Below, in pieces: positions 53,938-63,568 of a stretch of DNA of 64,000 nt. The position numbers and the translations under genes were made by a program. Every line of letters begins with the position of its first letter. Position 1 is the stretch's first letter. The notes beneath the pieces are model-generated. The model saw nothing but the letters and a program-made list of their open reading frames with translations, did no database searches and was not told the DNA's origin. The DNA is from JBGSQR01 sp964509295. GTDB taxonomy: Bacteria; Desulfobacterota; Desulfuromonadia; Geobacterales; Pseudopelobacteraceae. The stretch is taken from contig CAZDWS010000002.1 of the NCBI GenBank assembly GCA_964509295.1, positions 62,001-126,000 on the forward strand. Direction: 5' to 3'.

Positions 53938-54172
53938 CTTTAACTCTTCCTTTGTTGCAAATTGCTGTTCAGCCAAATAATAATTAAAATACTACTCTAT
54001 ACCATTTTTAGCAATCCGGCAAAACGTCTGTGAATAATTTCTTTTTTAGCAGGCTTTGAATTTATCCTTGCTTCAAAAAACGGTTGCCATGCCCAGTCAT
54101 TAGTTGCATAAATATAAAATAGTCTGAAATAACAAAGGTGTTATTCATTTATTTGCAGATAGTGGAGGCATA

Positions 54173-56884
54173 ATGCAATTCGATGTAAATCAATTTTTTC
54201 CGGCTTGTTTAGAAAAATCCGATGACACAACTCCCAGTTGTTTCGATGAAAAACGGCCGCTATATCTTTCCGGAAGCAAGGATTTTCTCAGCCACTATCG
54301 AAATATCATTCGTGAACTTCACAGCAATGGAGCATCAGGCAGTGAGATAACTCATCTACTGTGCAGTATGATGGATGTCCTTATAAACAAGCTGTTTGAC
54401 TGCATTTTGAATGATATTGACAGTAAAGGCACCAGAAAACGGCATGTCTGTCTGTCTGCGGTAGGCGGGTATGGGCGAGGCGAACTGAATCCCTTTTCCG
54501 ATATAGATATAATGTTTCTGCATGATGGCAGTCTGCCGGTTTTACAGGTAGAGGACATTGCCCAGAAACTGCTCTATTTTTTGTGGGATATGCGCCTTGA
54601 CGTTGGTTATTCGGTGCGGGTTATTGCCGATTGTATTGAAATGGCAGAGGCCGATGGTACTGTCAAGACAGCTTTGCTGGATCTGCGATATCTGAATGGA
54701 AGCCAGGAGCTGTTTGATCAGCTTAACAATGTGCTGTTTACAAAAATAATGACCAGATCCAGTGATAAGTTTATCAAGGAAAAACTGGTTGATATGACCA
54801 CCAGGCGGGAAAAATATGGATCAACGGTTTATCTGCTGGAACCGAACCTGAAAGAGGGGGAAGGTGGGCTGAGGGATCTTCAGACCGCCATGTGGGTGGC
54901 CCGGGTTAAATTCAAGTTCAGCTGTTCTAAAGAACTGATAGTAAAGGGTGTTGTCTCCGAGGAAGAGCTTGAATCATACAACGCGGCCCTTGATTATCTC
55001 TGGCGGATAAGAAATGAATTGCATTACTTTTCAGGCCGGAAAAACGAACAGCTTACTTTTGATGCCCAGGTACATCTGGCCGCTTTTTTTGGGTACAAAG
55101 ATTCTGATCAGGTACTGGCTGTTGAGGATTTCATGCGTGATTATTACCGGCACGCCATAAAAGTTGAATACCTGGTGTCAAATCTTGTTTCACGCTGCGT
55201 CTGGCGTGATGAAGGTTCAATGAAGGTGCTGGGTTATTTTATCAGGCGGCAGGTTGGTGAAGGTTGCTTTGTCCTTAAAGGGGAACTGGTCGTTCCTGAT
55301 GAGTCGGTTGTTCAGAAGGATCCGACCCTGTTGATGAAAATTTTCGAGCTATCCCAGAAACACGGGGTTGAGCTGGATGTAAGAGTTATGGGTCTGATCC
55401 GCAAAAACCTGCATCTGGTAAACGATAAATTTCGCCGCAATCGTGACGTGAACAATTCATTTATGAACATATTGCGGGCGCCTAAAGGTGTTACACATAC
55501 CTTGAGGCTGATGCACCATCTGGAGTTTCTAAACCACTTTATTCCGGAAATGGAACATATTTACTGTAAGGTGCAGCACGATATCTACCATATCTATACG
55601 GTTGATATCCATTCTCTCTTTGCCGTGGAACAGGCGGAAAAGCTTATCAGCGGAGAGTACAGAGAATCGCTCTGGTTTCCCACTGAAATTGCCTCCCAGC
55701 TTGTGAAACCGGAACTGTTCGTGCTGGCGGTTTTATTACATGATATCGGCAAAGGGTGTGGCGGCAATCATTCCGAAAAGGGCGCAGCCATGATCCCTAC
55801 GATTGCCCGGCGCATGGGGCTTACCAAGGAATGTACCGAACGTCTGGAATTTCTGGTCCGCCATCATCTGTTGTTCGCCCATATTGCCCAGCGTCGTGAT
55901 TTGAACGATGAAAAGATGGTCATACAGTTTGCCCGTCAGATGGGTACCAGTGAAAATCTGATGATGCTTTATCTGCTGACTGTGGCTGACGTAAGGGCGG
56001 TAGGGGCGGATGTGTGGACTAACTGGAAGTCGTTGCTGTTTCAGGAGTTGTACGAAAAGGCCTTCAGCATTCTGGAGCGCGGTGATTTTCATCTTGAGGC
56101 CAGCAGTGAAAGGGTCAAGAAGGTTATTCGCAATGTCGCTGATTTTCTGGGAAGCGAATATCCGGTGGCAACTGTCCAGGCAGAACTGAAAGCCATGCCG
56201 GTTCGACTGCTTCTTTCGGGAAATATTGCCATGCTGTCGGAATACGTACGCATGCTGATCCGCCAGGACCATGATGATATCGTCATGCAGATTGTCCACC
56301 AGGAAAAACCGGGCTATTCTGAATTTACCATTTGCACTGTTGACATGCCGGGTCTGTTTTCCCGCATTACCGGAGTCATGGCGGCTAATGGGGTAAATAT
56401 CCTTGGTGCGCAGATCAATACCAGCAGAAATTCCAAGGTGCTTGATGTGCTGCAGGTGAATGCGCCTTCAGGACAGCTCATCAATGATGAAAAACGGTGG
56501 CAAAAGGTTCAGGGTGACATGCGGCTTGTACTGCATGGCAAGGCTGATGTGGCTGCCATGGTTGAAAAACGTCAAAGGCCTTCGATCCTTACCATGCGCT
56601 CGACGCCCCGTTTCCCGACTAACATCGAGATAGATAATGAGGTCTCGGAAAGTTATACGGTTATTGATGTTTACACCCATGACAAAGTCGGTCTGCTCTA
56701 CCTGATTACAAGCACATTGACAACGTTGGGACTGTATATCGGAGTATCCAAGATTTCCACCAAGGTTGACCAGGTTGCCGACGTTTTCTATGTGCGCGAT
56801 ATCTTCGGGCATAAAATACTTGAACAAGATAAGCTTGATAGAATCAAGAGGTTACTGTGTGAAGCAATTGATGAGTGGGTTTGA
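54173..56884 (+). CDS. glnD: [Protein-PII] uridylyltransferase/uridylyl-removing enzyme
   Basis: This 903-residue nitrogen sensor modifies the PII proteins in response to glutamine. Domains in order are nucleotidyltransferase (GGYGRGELNPFSDIDIMF, about 97-114), helical linker, HD domain (LLHDIGKG, about 520) and two ACT domains (about 710-790 and 815-895). All key residues look intact. GGAGG precedes the ATG. It overlaps the next gene by 14 bases; no PII or amtB gene is near. Confidence 0.96.
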   Translation: MQFDVNQFFPACLEKSDDTTPSCFDEKRPLYLSGSKDFLSHYRNIIRELHSNGASGSEITHLLCSMMDVLINKLFDCILNDIDSKGTRKRHVCLSAVGGYGRGELNPFSDIDIMFLHDGSLPVLQVEDIAQKLLYFLWDMRLDVGYSVRVIADCIEMAEADGTVKTALLDLRYLNGSQELFDQLNNVLFTKIMTRSSDKFIKEKLVDMTTRREKYGSTVYLLEPNLKEGEGGLRDLQTAMWVARVKFKFSCSKELIVKGVVSEEELESYNAALDYLWRIRNELHYFSGRKNEQLTFDAQVHLAAFFGYKDSDQVLAVEDFMRDYYRHAIKVEYLVSNLVSRCVWRDEGSMKVLGYFIRRQVGEGCFVLKGELVVPDESVVQKDPTLLMKIFELSQKHGVELDVRVMGLIRKNLHLVNDKFRRNRDVNNSFMNILRAPKGVTHTLRLMHHLEFLNHFIPEMEHIYCKVQHDIYHIYTVDIHSLFAVEQAEKLISGEYRESLWFPTEIASQLVKPELFVLAVLLHDIGKGCGGNHSEKGAAMIPTIARRMGLTKECTERLEFLVRHHLLFAHIAQRRDLNDEKMVIQFARQMGTSENLMMLYLLTVADVRAVGADVWTNWKSLLFQELYEKAFSILERGDFHLEASSERVKKVIRNVADFLGSEYPVATVQAELKAMPVRLLLSGNIAMLSEYVRMLIRQDHDDIVMQIVHQEKPGYSEFTICTVDMPGLFSRITGVMAANGVNILGAQINTSRNSKVLDVLQVNAPSGQLINDEKRWQKVQGDMRLVLHGKADVAAMVEKRQRPSILTMRSTPRFPTNIEIDNEVSESYTVIDVYTHDKVGLLYLITSTLTTLGLYIGVSKISTKVDQVADVFYVRDIFGHKILEQDKLDRIKRLLCEAIDEWV

Positions 56885-57326
56885 AAGTATTTTGAAAAAA
56901 ACGGAAGAAATTGAAAATCAGATGATTAAGAGTGCCGGTTTAAATATTAGTCTGGACGAACTCCAGGAGTTAAAAGAGTTTCTGGAGTTAGCCGGAGGGC
57001 AGCCGGTCAGAATGTCCCTGTCCGGTCGTGGTCAGGTGTTCAAGCTGTCTGGAGTCAAGATGGAGCTGCGAGTCAGGCTTGATAGATCCCTGTTGGCGAT
57101 CACCAATATCGAGATGCCGACCCAGCGAAGGGGACAGGGGCGCTGGGTGGTGGAGTGGCTTAAGAGATACGCCAGATCAAAGGGGTTAAATCAGCTTTCC
57201 ATAGAACATGTAACTACCTTTGAAGCGATTGATTTTTGCTGTAAAAATGGTTTTAGGCCAATGGTGATCGGCTGTACAGGGATAATTGACGGTAAGGTAT
57301 TCGGTAACTATGTACTGGATTTATGA
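56871..57326 (+). CDS. GNAT-like acetyltransferase
   Basis: This 151-residue protein has a GNAT-like core in its second half: a strand (LLAITNIEMP), an acetyl-CoA loop (TQRRGQGRWVVEWL, matching Q/RxxGxG) and DFCCKNGFRP near the end. The first 70 residues are helical and unusual for GNATs. The ATG overlaps the glnD stop region by 14 bases in another frame, so translation is probably coupled. Its stop overlaps the convergent ligA stop by six bases. Substrate unknown. Confidence 0.75.
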   Translation: MSGFESILKKTEEIENQMIKSAGLNISLDELQELKEFLELAGGQPVRMSLSGRGQVFKLSGVKMELRVRLDRSLLAITNIEMPTQRRGQGRWVVEWLKRYARSKGLNQLSIEHVTTFEAIDFCCKNGFRPMVIGCTGIIDGKVFGNYVLDL

Positions 57327-59414
57327 GGAGTGCCCATCTGAATCTGTTTCCCCTTGATCAAGCAGTGTAAGAAACTCATCTTCACTGAGTACTGTTATGC
57401 CAAGCTCTCTGGCTTTCGTCAGCTTGCTCCCTGCATCTTCTCCGGCTACCACATAATCAGTTTTCCTGGAAACCGACCCAACAGCATTGCCACCCTCATT
57501 CTCCACATATCCCTTTGCCTGATCACGGGTGAATTTATTCAATGATCCGGTAAAGACAAAACTCTTGCCGGTGAATCTTCCGCCGACCTTTTTCTTTTCC
57601 ACAGCCGGTGTCACCCCTGCAGCCAGCATGTGGCTGATAACATCCAGATTTTCTTGACTGGAAAAAAAAGTTTTTATACTCTGGGCAACCGTTGCGCCGA
57701 TATCACGGATACTTGTCAGCTCTTCAAAGGTCGCTTTTTCAAGGTTTTCCAGGCTGCCGAATGCCTGGGCCAGGGCTTTGGCGGTACGTTCTCCCACATG
57801 ACGGATACCGAGCGCGAATACGAAGCGGCCAAGTTCCTGCTGTTTGCTCTTTTCAATGGCTGCCAGCAGGTTGTCGGCCAATTTGTCACCCATGCGTTCA
57901 AACTGCATGAAATCATCCCTGGTCAGGTAATAAATGTCAGAAATGTTGCGCACCAGCCCGAGCGAAAGCAGCTGTTCCATAAACCGTTCTCCCAGCCCCT
58001 CTATATCCATGGCATTTCGCGAAGCAAAATGTTTCAGGGATTCCCTGATCTGAGGCGGGCAGGATAGCCCCATACAGCGTACCGCCACCTCATCTGCAAT
58101 CTGCACGATGTCTGCCCCGCATTCCGGGCATTTTTCCGGTGGCGGCAGATAGTGTTCTGCCCCGGTCCTCTTCTCAGTAAGTACCCGCACCACAGCAGGT
58201 ATGACGTCTCCGGCACGCTCAACTAAAACAGCATCTCCGATTCTGATATCTTTCAAGGCGATCTCGTCCCAGTTATGCAGGGTTGCCCTTGAAACCGTGA
58301 CACCGGAAATTTCAACCGGACGCAGCTGGGCAACGGGAGTTATTACACCGGTGCGACCAACGGAAGGAATGATATTCTCCACGACGGTTTCAGCCTGTCT
58401 TGGCGGGAATTTGCAGGCTACTGCCCAGCGTGGTGAGCGGCTCTTTTCGCCCAGCTCGCGTTGCAGGCCAAAGGAATCGACTTTTATGACAGTGCCGTCA
58501 ATTTCGTAAGGAAGTGATTCACGCTGTTCCTGCATCTGATGGTAATAAGCGGTAGCTTCGGATATACAGTTTACCTGTTGGACAAGCGGGTTGATCGGAA
58601 GTCCCCAGGATTTTAGAGTTTGCAGGAATTCATATTGCGAGTGGAATTCAGCACCTTCAATGGTACCGGGTGCATAGCAGAAAATAGAAAGCGGGCGACG
58701 TGCCGTGATGCGTGAATCCAGCTGTCTCAAGGAACCGGCGGCCGCGTTGCGTGGGTTGGCAAAAGACGCTTCGCCGTTTTCCTCTTTTTCACTATTGATT
58801 TGTTGAAAGGCTTTCAGTGAAAGGAACACTTCACCTCGTACCTCCAGCAACGCGGGTATGTTTTGGCCTTCCAGCTGTAACGGAAGTGACCGGATTGTCT
58901 TGACGTTTTCAGTCACATCTTCACCGGTGACACCGTCCCCGCGTGTTGATGCAATGGTCAGTTGGCCATTGATATATACAAGCTCGACCGCCAGTCCATC
59001 CATTTTAGGCTCGCAGATGTAGCCTATATTCAGCTCAGGCGCCTGGCCAAGTACCTTCTTGACTCTCTGGTCGAAATCAGTGATTTCGCCTTCGTTAACG
59101 GCATTTTCCAGGGAAAGCATAGGTATGCGGTGTATGACTGAGGAAAACTTGCCTTGTGGTGTTCCGCCTACCCTTTGGGTAGGAGAATCGGGAGTGACTA
59201 TTTCAGGGTACTGATTTTCCAGTCCCAGCAGTTCGCGAAAAAGGGCGTCATATTCTGCATCGGTTATGGAAGGGGTGTCCTGGTCGTAATAAAGGCTGTT
59301 ATGATGTTTGATCAGGCTGCGTAATTCTTCGGCCCTGTTTTTGCCCTTATCTTTTGGATCGATGCTATCTAGTAAAGAGAGTTGCATTGGTGCCTCATGG
59401 GATGTGGTTGACAT
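57321..59414 (-). CDS. ligA: NAD+-dependent DNA ligase
   Basis: This 697-residue ligase seals nicks using NAD+. The adenylation lysine is in CEPKMDGLAVEL, the oligomer-binding domain follows, the zinc finger is CPECG...CMGLSCP, HhH repeats lie in the region LGIRHVGERTAKAL, and a BRCT domain ends the protein (FTGKSFVFTGSLNKFTRDQ). Start may be ATG at 59414 or ATG at 59387, the latter with GAGG five bases upstream. Confidence 0.96.
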   Translation of the reverse strand: MSTTSHEAPMQLSLLDSIDPKDKGKNRAEELRSLIKHHNSLYYDQDTPSITDAEYDALFRELLGLENQYPEIVTPDSPTQRVGGTPQGKFSSVIHRIPMLSLENAVNEGEITDFDQRVKKVLGQAPELNIGYICEPKMDGLAVELVYINGQLTIASTRGDGVTGEDVTENVKTIRSLPLQLEGQNIPALLEVRGEVFLSLKAFQQINSEKEENGEASFANPRNAAAGSLRQLDSRITARRPLSIFCYAPGTIEGAEFHSQYEFLQTLKSWGLPINPLVQQVNCISEATAYYHQMQEQRESLPYEIDGTVIKVDSFGLQRELGEKSRSPRWAVACKFPPRQAETVVENIIPSVGRTGVITPVAQLRPVEISGVTVSRATLHNWDEIALKDIRIGDAVLVERAGDVIPAVVRVLTEKRTGAEHYLPPPEKCPECGADIVQIADEVAVRCMGLSCPPQIRESLKHFASRNAMDIEGLGERFMEQLLSLGLVRNISDIYYLTRDDFMQFERMGDKLADNLLAAIEKSKQQELGRFVFALGIRHVGERTAKALAQAFGSLENLEKATFEELTSIRDIGATVAQSIKTFFSSQENLDVISHMLAAGVTPAVEKKKVGGRFTGKSFVFTGSLNKFTRDQAKGYVENEGGNAVGSVSRKTDYVVAGEDAGSKLTKARELGITVLSEDEFLTLLDQGETDSDGHSS

Positions 59415-59469
59415 CGAAACAGACTACAGTATTATGCAGGTAATTTCAATCAGTTGCTAGGGAACAACA

Positions 59470-60264
59470 ATGGACGAAAAGCACCTCAATGAACTTTGCA
59501 GATGGTTTGATAGTTACGTCAAAGAGTTTTATTCAAGCGAATCAGAAGCGGACAAAAATATTCTGCTCAAGATTGAACATACCCATAAAGTATTCCAGGT
59601 CATGGAAAGGCTGGCCATTGGTGAGGGACTGCAAGCAGAAGATATGCGCATTGCCAAGGCGGTTGCTCTGTTGCATGATGTGGGGCGTTTTCCGCAGTAT
59701 CGGCGCTGGCGAACCTTTCGTGACCGGGATTCGGATAACCATGCCCGTCTGGCCGTTGAGGTTATGCGTGAGCAGGCTTTGCTTGCTGAATATCCGTCTC
59801 GGGTACGCCTGTTGATCGAAGAGGCGGTCCGATTTCATAATCTGCTGGATATGCCGGTCAGGCTGAAATCGGACACGGATATTTTTCTGCGATTGATCAG
59901 GGATGCTGATAAACTTGATATCTGGCGGGTGTTTGTGGAACATTTTAGCGCCCCGCCTGAAGATCGCGCTTCAGCTGCCCTGCTCGGGTTCCCTGAAAAG
60001 CCGGGCGTCTCTCCGGCTTGTCTTGCCGCGCTGGTTGAACGACGTATTGTTAACCTGGAGACGGTAAACTGTATCAATGATTTCAAGCTGCTGTTGATCT
60101 CCTGGGTCTATAATCTGAACTTCAAAACTTCCTATGGCCTGCTACTGGAAGGGAACTTTATTGACAGTATTTTATCTGGGCTTCCCGATAATGAAGCGGT
60201 CAGAAATGCCGTTGCAGCAGCAAATGATTTTGTGGCAATGCAGGCAAAAACTGTTTCTGCTTGA
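59470..60264 (+). CDS. HD domain phosphohydrolase
   Basis: This 264-residue protein has an HD-type metal site: HTHK (about 37-40), LLHDVGRFPQYRRW (about 68-81), NHARLAVEVM, AVRFHN and RDADKLDIWRV. HD proteins of this length hydrolyse nucleotides or similar phosphate esters; the substrate is not apparent. It stands alone between ligA (divergent) and the Lon-like gene 53 bases downstream. Confidence 0.85.
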   Translation: MDEKHLNELCRWFDSYVKEFYSSESEADKNILLKIEHTHKVFQVMERLAIGEGLQAEDMRIAKAVALLHDVGRFPQYRRWRTFRDRDSDNHARLAVEVMREQALLAEYPSRVRLLIEEAVRFHNLLDMPVRLKSDTDIFLRLIRDADKLDIWRVFVEHFSAPPEDRASAALLGFPEKPGVSPACLAALVERRIVNLETVNCINDFKLLLISWVYNLNFKTSYGLLLEGNFIDSILSGLPDNEAVRNAVAAANDFVAMQAKTVSA

Positions 60265-60317
60265 CAATACGGCTGTTTTTTTCACAATAGGGTTTGTTGA
60301 TTCCAAAGGAGTATCTC

Positions 60318-62780
60318 ATGCCACATAACCGTTATCGCATTGCCACAGAAAAACTTCGCTGGACCTGTAACCCTTCTGATTTCGATTTTGAAAGCACCAG
60401 CGAGTTGCCTGATCTGGATTATGCAATCGGACAGAAGCGGGCGCTGCGTTCCATAGAATTTGCACTTGGTATGGGGGAAACCGGTTTCAATCTTTACATT
60501 GCCGGAGAGCCGGGAACCAGCCGTAACTCAACAATTAAAAATATCCTCAAAAAACGAGCAAAAAATGAGCCCAGCCCCAATGACTGGGTCTATGTAAATA
60601 ATTTCAAAGATCAGGATTCTGCTGTTTCCCTGTCTCTCCCGTCTGGTCGAGGCAGTGGGCTGGCTGCGGATATGAAAGAGCTGGTGGATGCTTTTAAAAA
60701 AGATATTCCCAAAGCCTTGGAAAGTCCAGAGTACGAAGCCCGTCGTACCGAGATTCTGGAAGGGTATCAGGCTAATAACAACCAGCTTTTCCAGACACTG
60801 GAAAAAGATGCTGTAAAAAGTGGTTTTGCTCTGCAGCGGACCGTTTCCGGTTTGGTAATGGTGCCATTGAAAGACGGTCGCAGCTATACTCAGGAAGAGT
60901 ATGCCGCACTGACTGATAAAAAACGTGACAAGCTCGATCAGTCCGGTAAGCGATTGACCGACATGCTCAATGATGTGTTGCGACAGGTACGGGATAACGA
61001 AAAGCTTACCAAAGATGCGCTTGCCAAGGCTGATCGGGAGCTGGGACTCTCCTGTCTCGGGCACCGTTTTGATCCGCTCAGGGAAAAGTATGCCGGGCTG
61101 GATAAGGTTTTATCATATCTGGATGCGGTCAAGGAAGACATACTGAATAACCTGGAGGATTTTAAACCGCAGACAGCACAACCTCAAATTCCGGGTATCA
61201 AGCTGCCGCGCGAGGAACCGACTTTTGGACGTTATGAAGTCAATGTGCTGGTGGATAACAGCAAAAGTGAGGGGGCTCCGATTGTGTTCGAGCCTAATCC
61301 GACCTACAATAATCTTTTTGGTCGTATCGAGCATGTTATGCAGTATGGCGGCGTAGCGGTGACAGATTTCACCATGATCCGTTCCGGTGCCCTGCATCGG
61401 GCCAACGGAGGATATCTGGTTCTTGATGCCCGTGAAGTGCTGATCAACCCCTTTGTCTGGGATGCCTTGAAGCGCTGTATCCGTACCGGCGAAATCCGGA
61501 TTGAAGATGTTCTGGAACAGTATCGTTTCATGACCATGGTATCGCTAAAGCCGGAAGCGGTTCAATTGCAGGCTAAAATTGTATTGATCGGTACCCCTTG
61601 GATCTATTATCTGCTTTTCTATCAGGATCCGGAATACCGCAAGTATTTCAAGGTTAAGGCCGAGTTTGACAACCGGATAGAACGCTCTCCGCAGATCATG
61701 CGTGATTATGCGCTGTTTGTGGCAACGCACTGCCGTTGTGAGAATCTGCTGCACTTCGATCGCAGTGGTATCGCACGGTTGCTGGAATATACCGCCCGCA
61801 TGGTGGAGGACCAGCAACGGTTTTCCTCCCAGTTCATGGAGATTGCCGACTTCATCCGTGAGGCCTGTTACTGGGCCCAAAGCGATGGACATACGGTTGT
61901 CCGTGCTAATGACGTATTGCGTGCTGCCGAGGAAAAACTGTTCCGTTTCAACCGCATCGAAGAACGGCTGCAGGAGATGTATGATGATGGTACGATCATG
62001 GTTGACACCTCCGGCGCTATAGTTGGACAGATCAACGGCCTGTCGGTGATGGATCTGGGGGACCATGTGTTTGGCCGTCCTTCGCGCATTACGGCCAGCG
62101 TTTATACGGGACAGGCCGGAATGGTAAATATAGAGCGGGAAGTAAATCTCTCCGGCCCGATCCATGATAAAGGGGTCATGATCCTGACCGGTTATCTCGG
62201 GGGAACATTTGCCGTTAATCGTCCACTTTCTTTGTCGGCCTCGATCTGTTTTGAACAGTCCTATAACGGCATAGACGGTGACAGCGCTTCTTCAACTGAG
62301 CTTTATGCCATGTTATCAGCCTTGTCAGGGATTCCTATCAACCAGGGGATTGCAGTTACCGGCAGTGTTAACCAGCGTGGCATGATTCAGCCGATTGGTG
62401 GCGTAAACTACAAAATCGAAGGTTTCTTTGCGGTCTGCAGATCCAAAGGGCTGACCGGAAAACAGGGCGTTTTGATACCCAAATCCAATGAACGGCACCT
62501 GATGCTGAATGATGAAGTTGTTGCTGCCGTTACGGCCGGAACTTTTCATATCTGGAGCATAGAAACCATAGAAGAGGGGATCGAGATTCTGACCGGCATG
62601 AAAGCCGGTTCAAGAGGTCGAAACCATAAGTTCCCCAAAGGTACGCTTTACCAGCTTGTTGATGAACGACTGGCGAAAATGGGAGAGATGCTTAAAAAGT
62701 CAGGTGATAAGAACACAGCAGGAGCAAAAGGCAAAGTTCGCACCAAAAGTGCCAAGAAGGAGGTCGGCAGTGGGAATTAA
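60318..62780 (+). CDS. Lon-related ATP-dependent protease (AAA_32/LonB-like)
   Basis: This 820-residue cytoplasmic protein has a divergent AAA region followed by a Lon protease domain. The catalytic dyad is seen in GDSASSTELYAML (Ser) and GGVNYKIEGFF (Lys). The Walker A loop reads GEPGTSRNST rather than GxxGxGK[ST], so ATP binding may be weak or altered. The start at 60318 has AAAGGAG upstream. A bacteriohaemerythrin gene overlaps its end by 11 bases. Confidence 0.9.
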   Translation: MPHNRYRIATEKLRWTCNPSDFDFESTSELPDLDYAIGQKRALRSIEFALGMGETGFNLYIAGEPGTSRNSTIKNILKKRAKNEPSPNDWVYVNNFKDQDSAVSLSLPSGRGSGLAADMKELVDAFKKDIPKALESPEYEARRTEILEGYQANNNQLFQTLEKDAVKSGFALQRTVSGLVMVPLKDGRSYTQEEYAALTDKKRDKLDQSGKRLTDMLNDVLRQVRDNEKLTKDALAKADRELGLSCLGHRFDPLREKYAGLDKVLSYLDAVKEDILNNLEDFKPQTAQPQIPGIKLPREEPTFGRYEVNVLVDNSKSEGAPIVFEPNPTYNNLFGRIEHVMQYGGVAVTDFTMIRSGALHRANGGYLVLDAREVLINPFVWDALKRCIRTGEIRIEDVLEQYRFMTMVSLKPEAVQLQAKIVLIGTPWIYYLLFYQDPEYRKYFKVKAEFDNRIERSPQIMRDYALFVATHCRCENLLHFDRSGIARLLEYTARMVEDQQRFSSQFMEIADFIREACYWAQSDGHTVVRANDVLRAAEEKLFRFNRIEERLQEMYDDGTIMVDTSGAIVGQINGLSVMDLGDHVFGRPSRITASVYTGQAGMVNIEREVNLSGPIHDKGVMILTGYLGGTFAVNRPLSLSASICFEQSYNGIDGDSASSTELYAMLSALSGIPINQGIAVTGSVNQRGMIQPIGGVNYKIEGFFAVCRSKGLTGKQGVLIPKSNERHLMLNDEVVAAVTAGTFHIWSIETIEEGIEILTGMKAGSRGRNHKFPKGTLYQLVDERLAKMGEMLKKSGDKNTAGAKGKVRTKSAKKEVGSGN

Positions 62781-63183
62781 ATGGAGAGATACTCTCAATA
62801 TAGGGGTTGAAGAGATAGATAACCAGCACCAGGAATTGTTCAGGCGGTTTGACCTTTTTCTTAACGCCTGCGAATCAGGTGAAGGCATTGCCAAGCTGAA
62901 TGAACTGCTGGATTTTCTGGCGGAATATGTGCAATTCCACTTTCATGATGAGGAACAGACGCACCTGCAGTATTGTTATCCGCTTTATGAGGAACATCGC
63001 AAGCTGCATGCAAGATTTATAGACGATTTCAGTAAGATGCAGGAAGGGGCCAGGGCTGAAGGAGTGGCTTTGCATCATATCATTGATACAAATAACCTGT
63101 TGTTCAAGTGGATAATTAATCACATATCCAAAGCGGATAAGGAGTTCGGTGATTTTATAAAACATCAGGAACATAAGAAATAG
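62770..63183 (+). CDS. Bacteriohaemerythrin
   Basis: This 137-residue protein is a single haemerythrin domain with all di-iron ligands: NQHQE, HFHDEEQTH, EEHRKLH and NHISKADKE. Haemerythrins bind O2 reversibly and may store, sense or scavenge it. The start is GTG at 62770 with a perfect AGGAGG six bases upstream, overlapping the Lon-like gene. The longer frame from 62656 is protease sequence in another frame. Confidence 0.94.
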   Translation: MGIKWRDTLNIGVEEIDNQHQELFRRFDLFLNACESGEGIAKLNELLDFLAEYVQFHFHDEEQTHLQYCYPLYEEHRKLHARFIDDFSKMQEGARAEGVALHHIIDTNNLLFKWIINHISKADKEFGDFIKHQEHKK

Positions 63184-63186
63184 AAA

Positions 63187-63211
63187 AGGGGCGTTTCTGA
63201 AAAACGCCCCT
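63187..63211 (+). terminator. Terminator after bacteriohaemerythrin
   Basis: AGGGGCGTTT pairs perfectly with AAACGCCCCT (10 bp, 5-nt loop). The tract after it is not T-rich on the plus strand; A residues on its left give a modest T tract for the convergent SAP gene. Confidence 0.65.
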
Positions 63212-63242
63212 CAGCATATCATTCACCTGTTATTTATACTGA

Positions 63243-63422
63243 TCAGCTACAATCTCCACGCCAAAGACATTGATCCTGTCCGCATATATCCTTCTGACCT
63301 GTTTCAAAACAGGGATCATTTTTTTCCGATTCCTGGATGGCTCTGATCAAGTCGGCCTTTTTCATTTTTCCGACCTTAATGTTGTGCAGTTTGGCTATTT
63401 CCTTGATTTCATCAATTTTCAT
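63243..63422 (-). CDS. 59-residue SAP-motif protein with Cys-rich tail
   Basis: This small gene has an AGGAGG site before its ATG. Residues about 3-31 fit a SAP helix-extension-helix motif (IKEIAKLHNIKVGKMKKADLIRAIQ), which binds DNA or RNA in other proteins. The tail holds four Cys in a regular pattern (DPCFETG, DICGQDQCLWRGDC), a possible zinc or Fe-S site or disulfides. It lies between two terminators and convergent to bacteriohaemerythrin, so it is a single-gene unit. Function unknown; the combination suggests a small metal-binding nucleic-acid protein. Confidence 0.85.
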   Translation of the reverse strand: MKIDEIKEIAKLHNIKVGKMKKADLIRAIQESEKNDPCFETGQKDICGQDQCLWRGDCS

Positions 63423-63529
63423 TGTATCAAATCCTCCTGGTCACATTTGCTATAAACTGATTTGAAATTAATTAACTTAAATAATTTTAGCGCAGATTTT
63501 AAAAAAATCCAGTCAGTAAAATAAAAAAA

Positions 63530-63553
63530 GGCGGACCATTTGGTCCGCCTTTT
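63530..63553 (-). terminator. Intrinsic terminator after purC
   Basis: GGCGGACC and GGTCCGCC form an 8-bp stem with a 4-nt loop, followed on the minus strand by seven T residues and more. It ends the purC transcript; the plus-strand side is weaker (TTTT). Confidence 0.9.
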
Positions 63554-63568
63554 AAATTCAGCGGCATT

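Noticed and set aside
56766..56870. Longer N-terminus for the GNAT-like protein
   Set aside because: It would overlap over 100 bases of conserved glnD ACT-domain coding sequence; the ATG at 56871 is more plausible.
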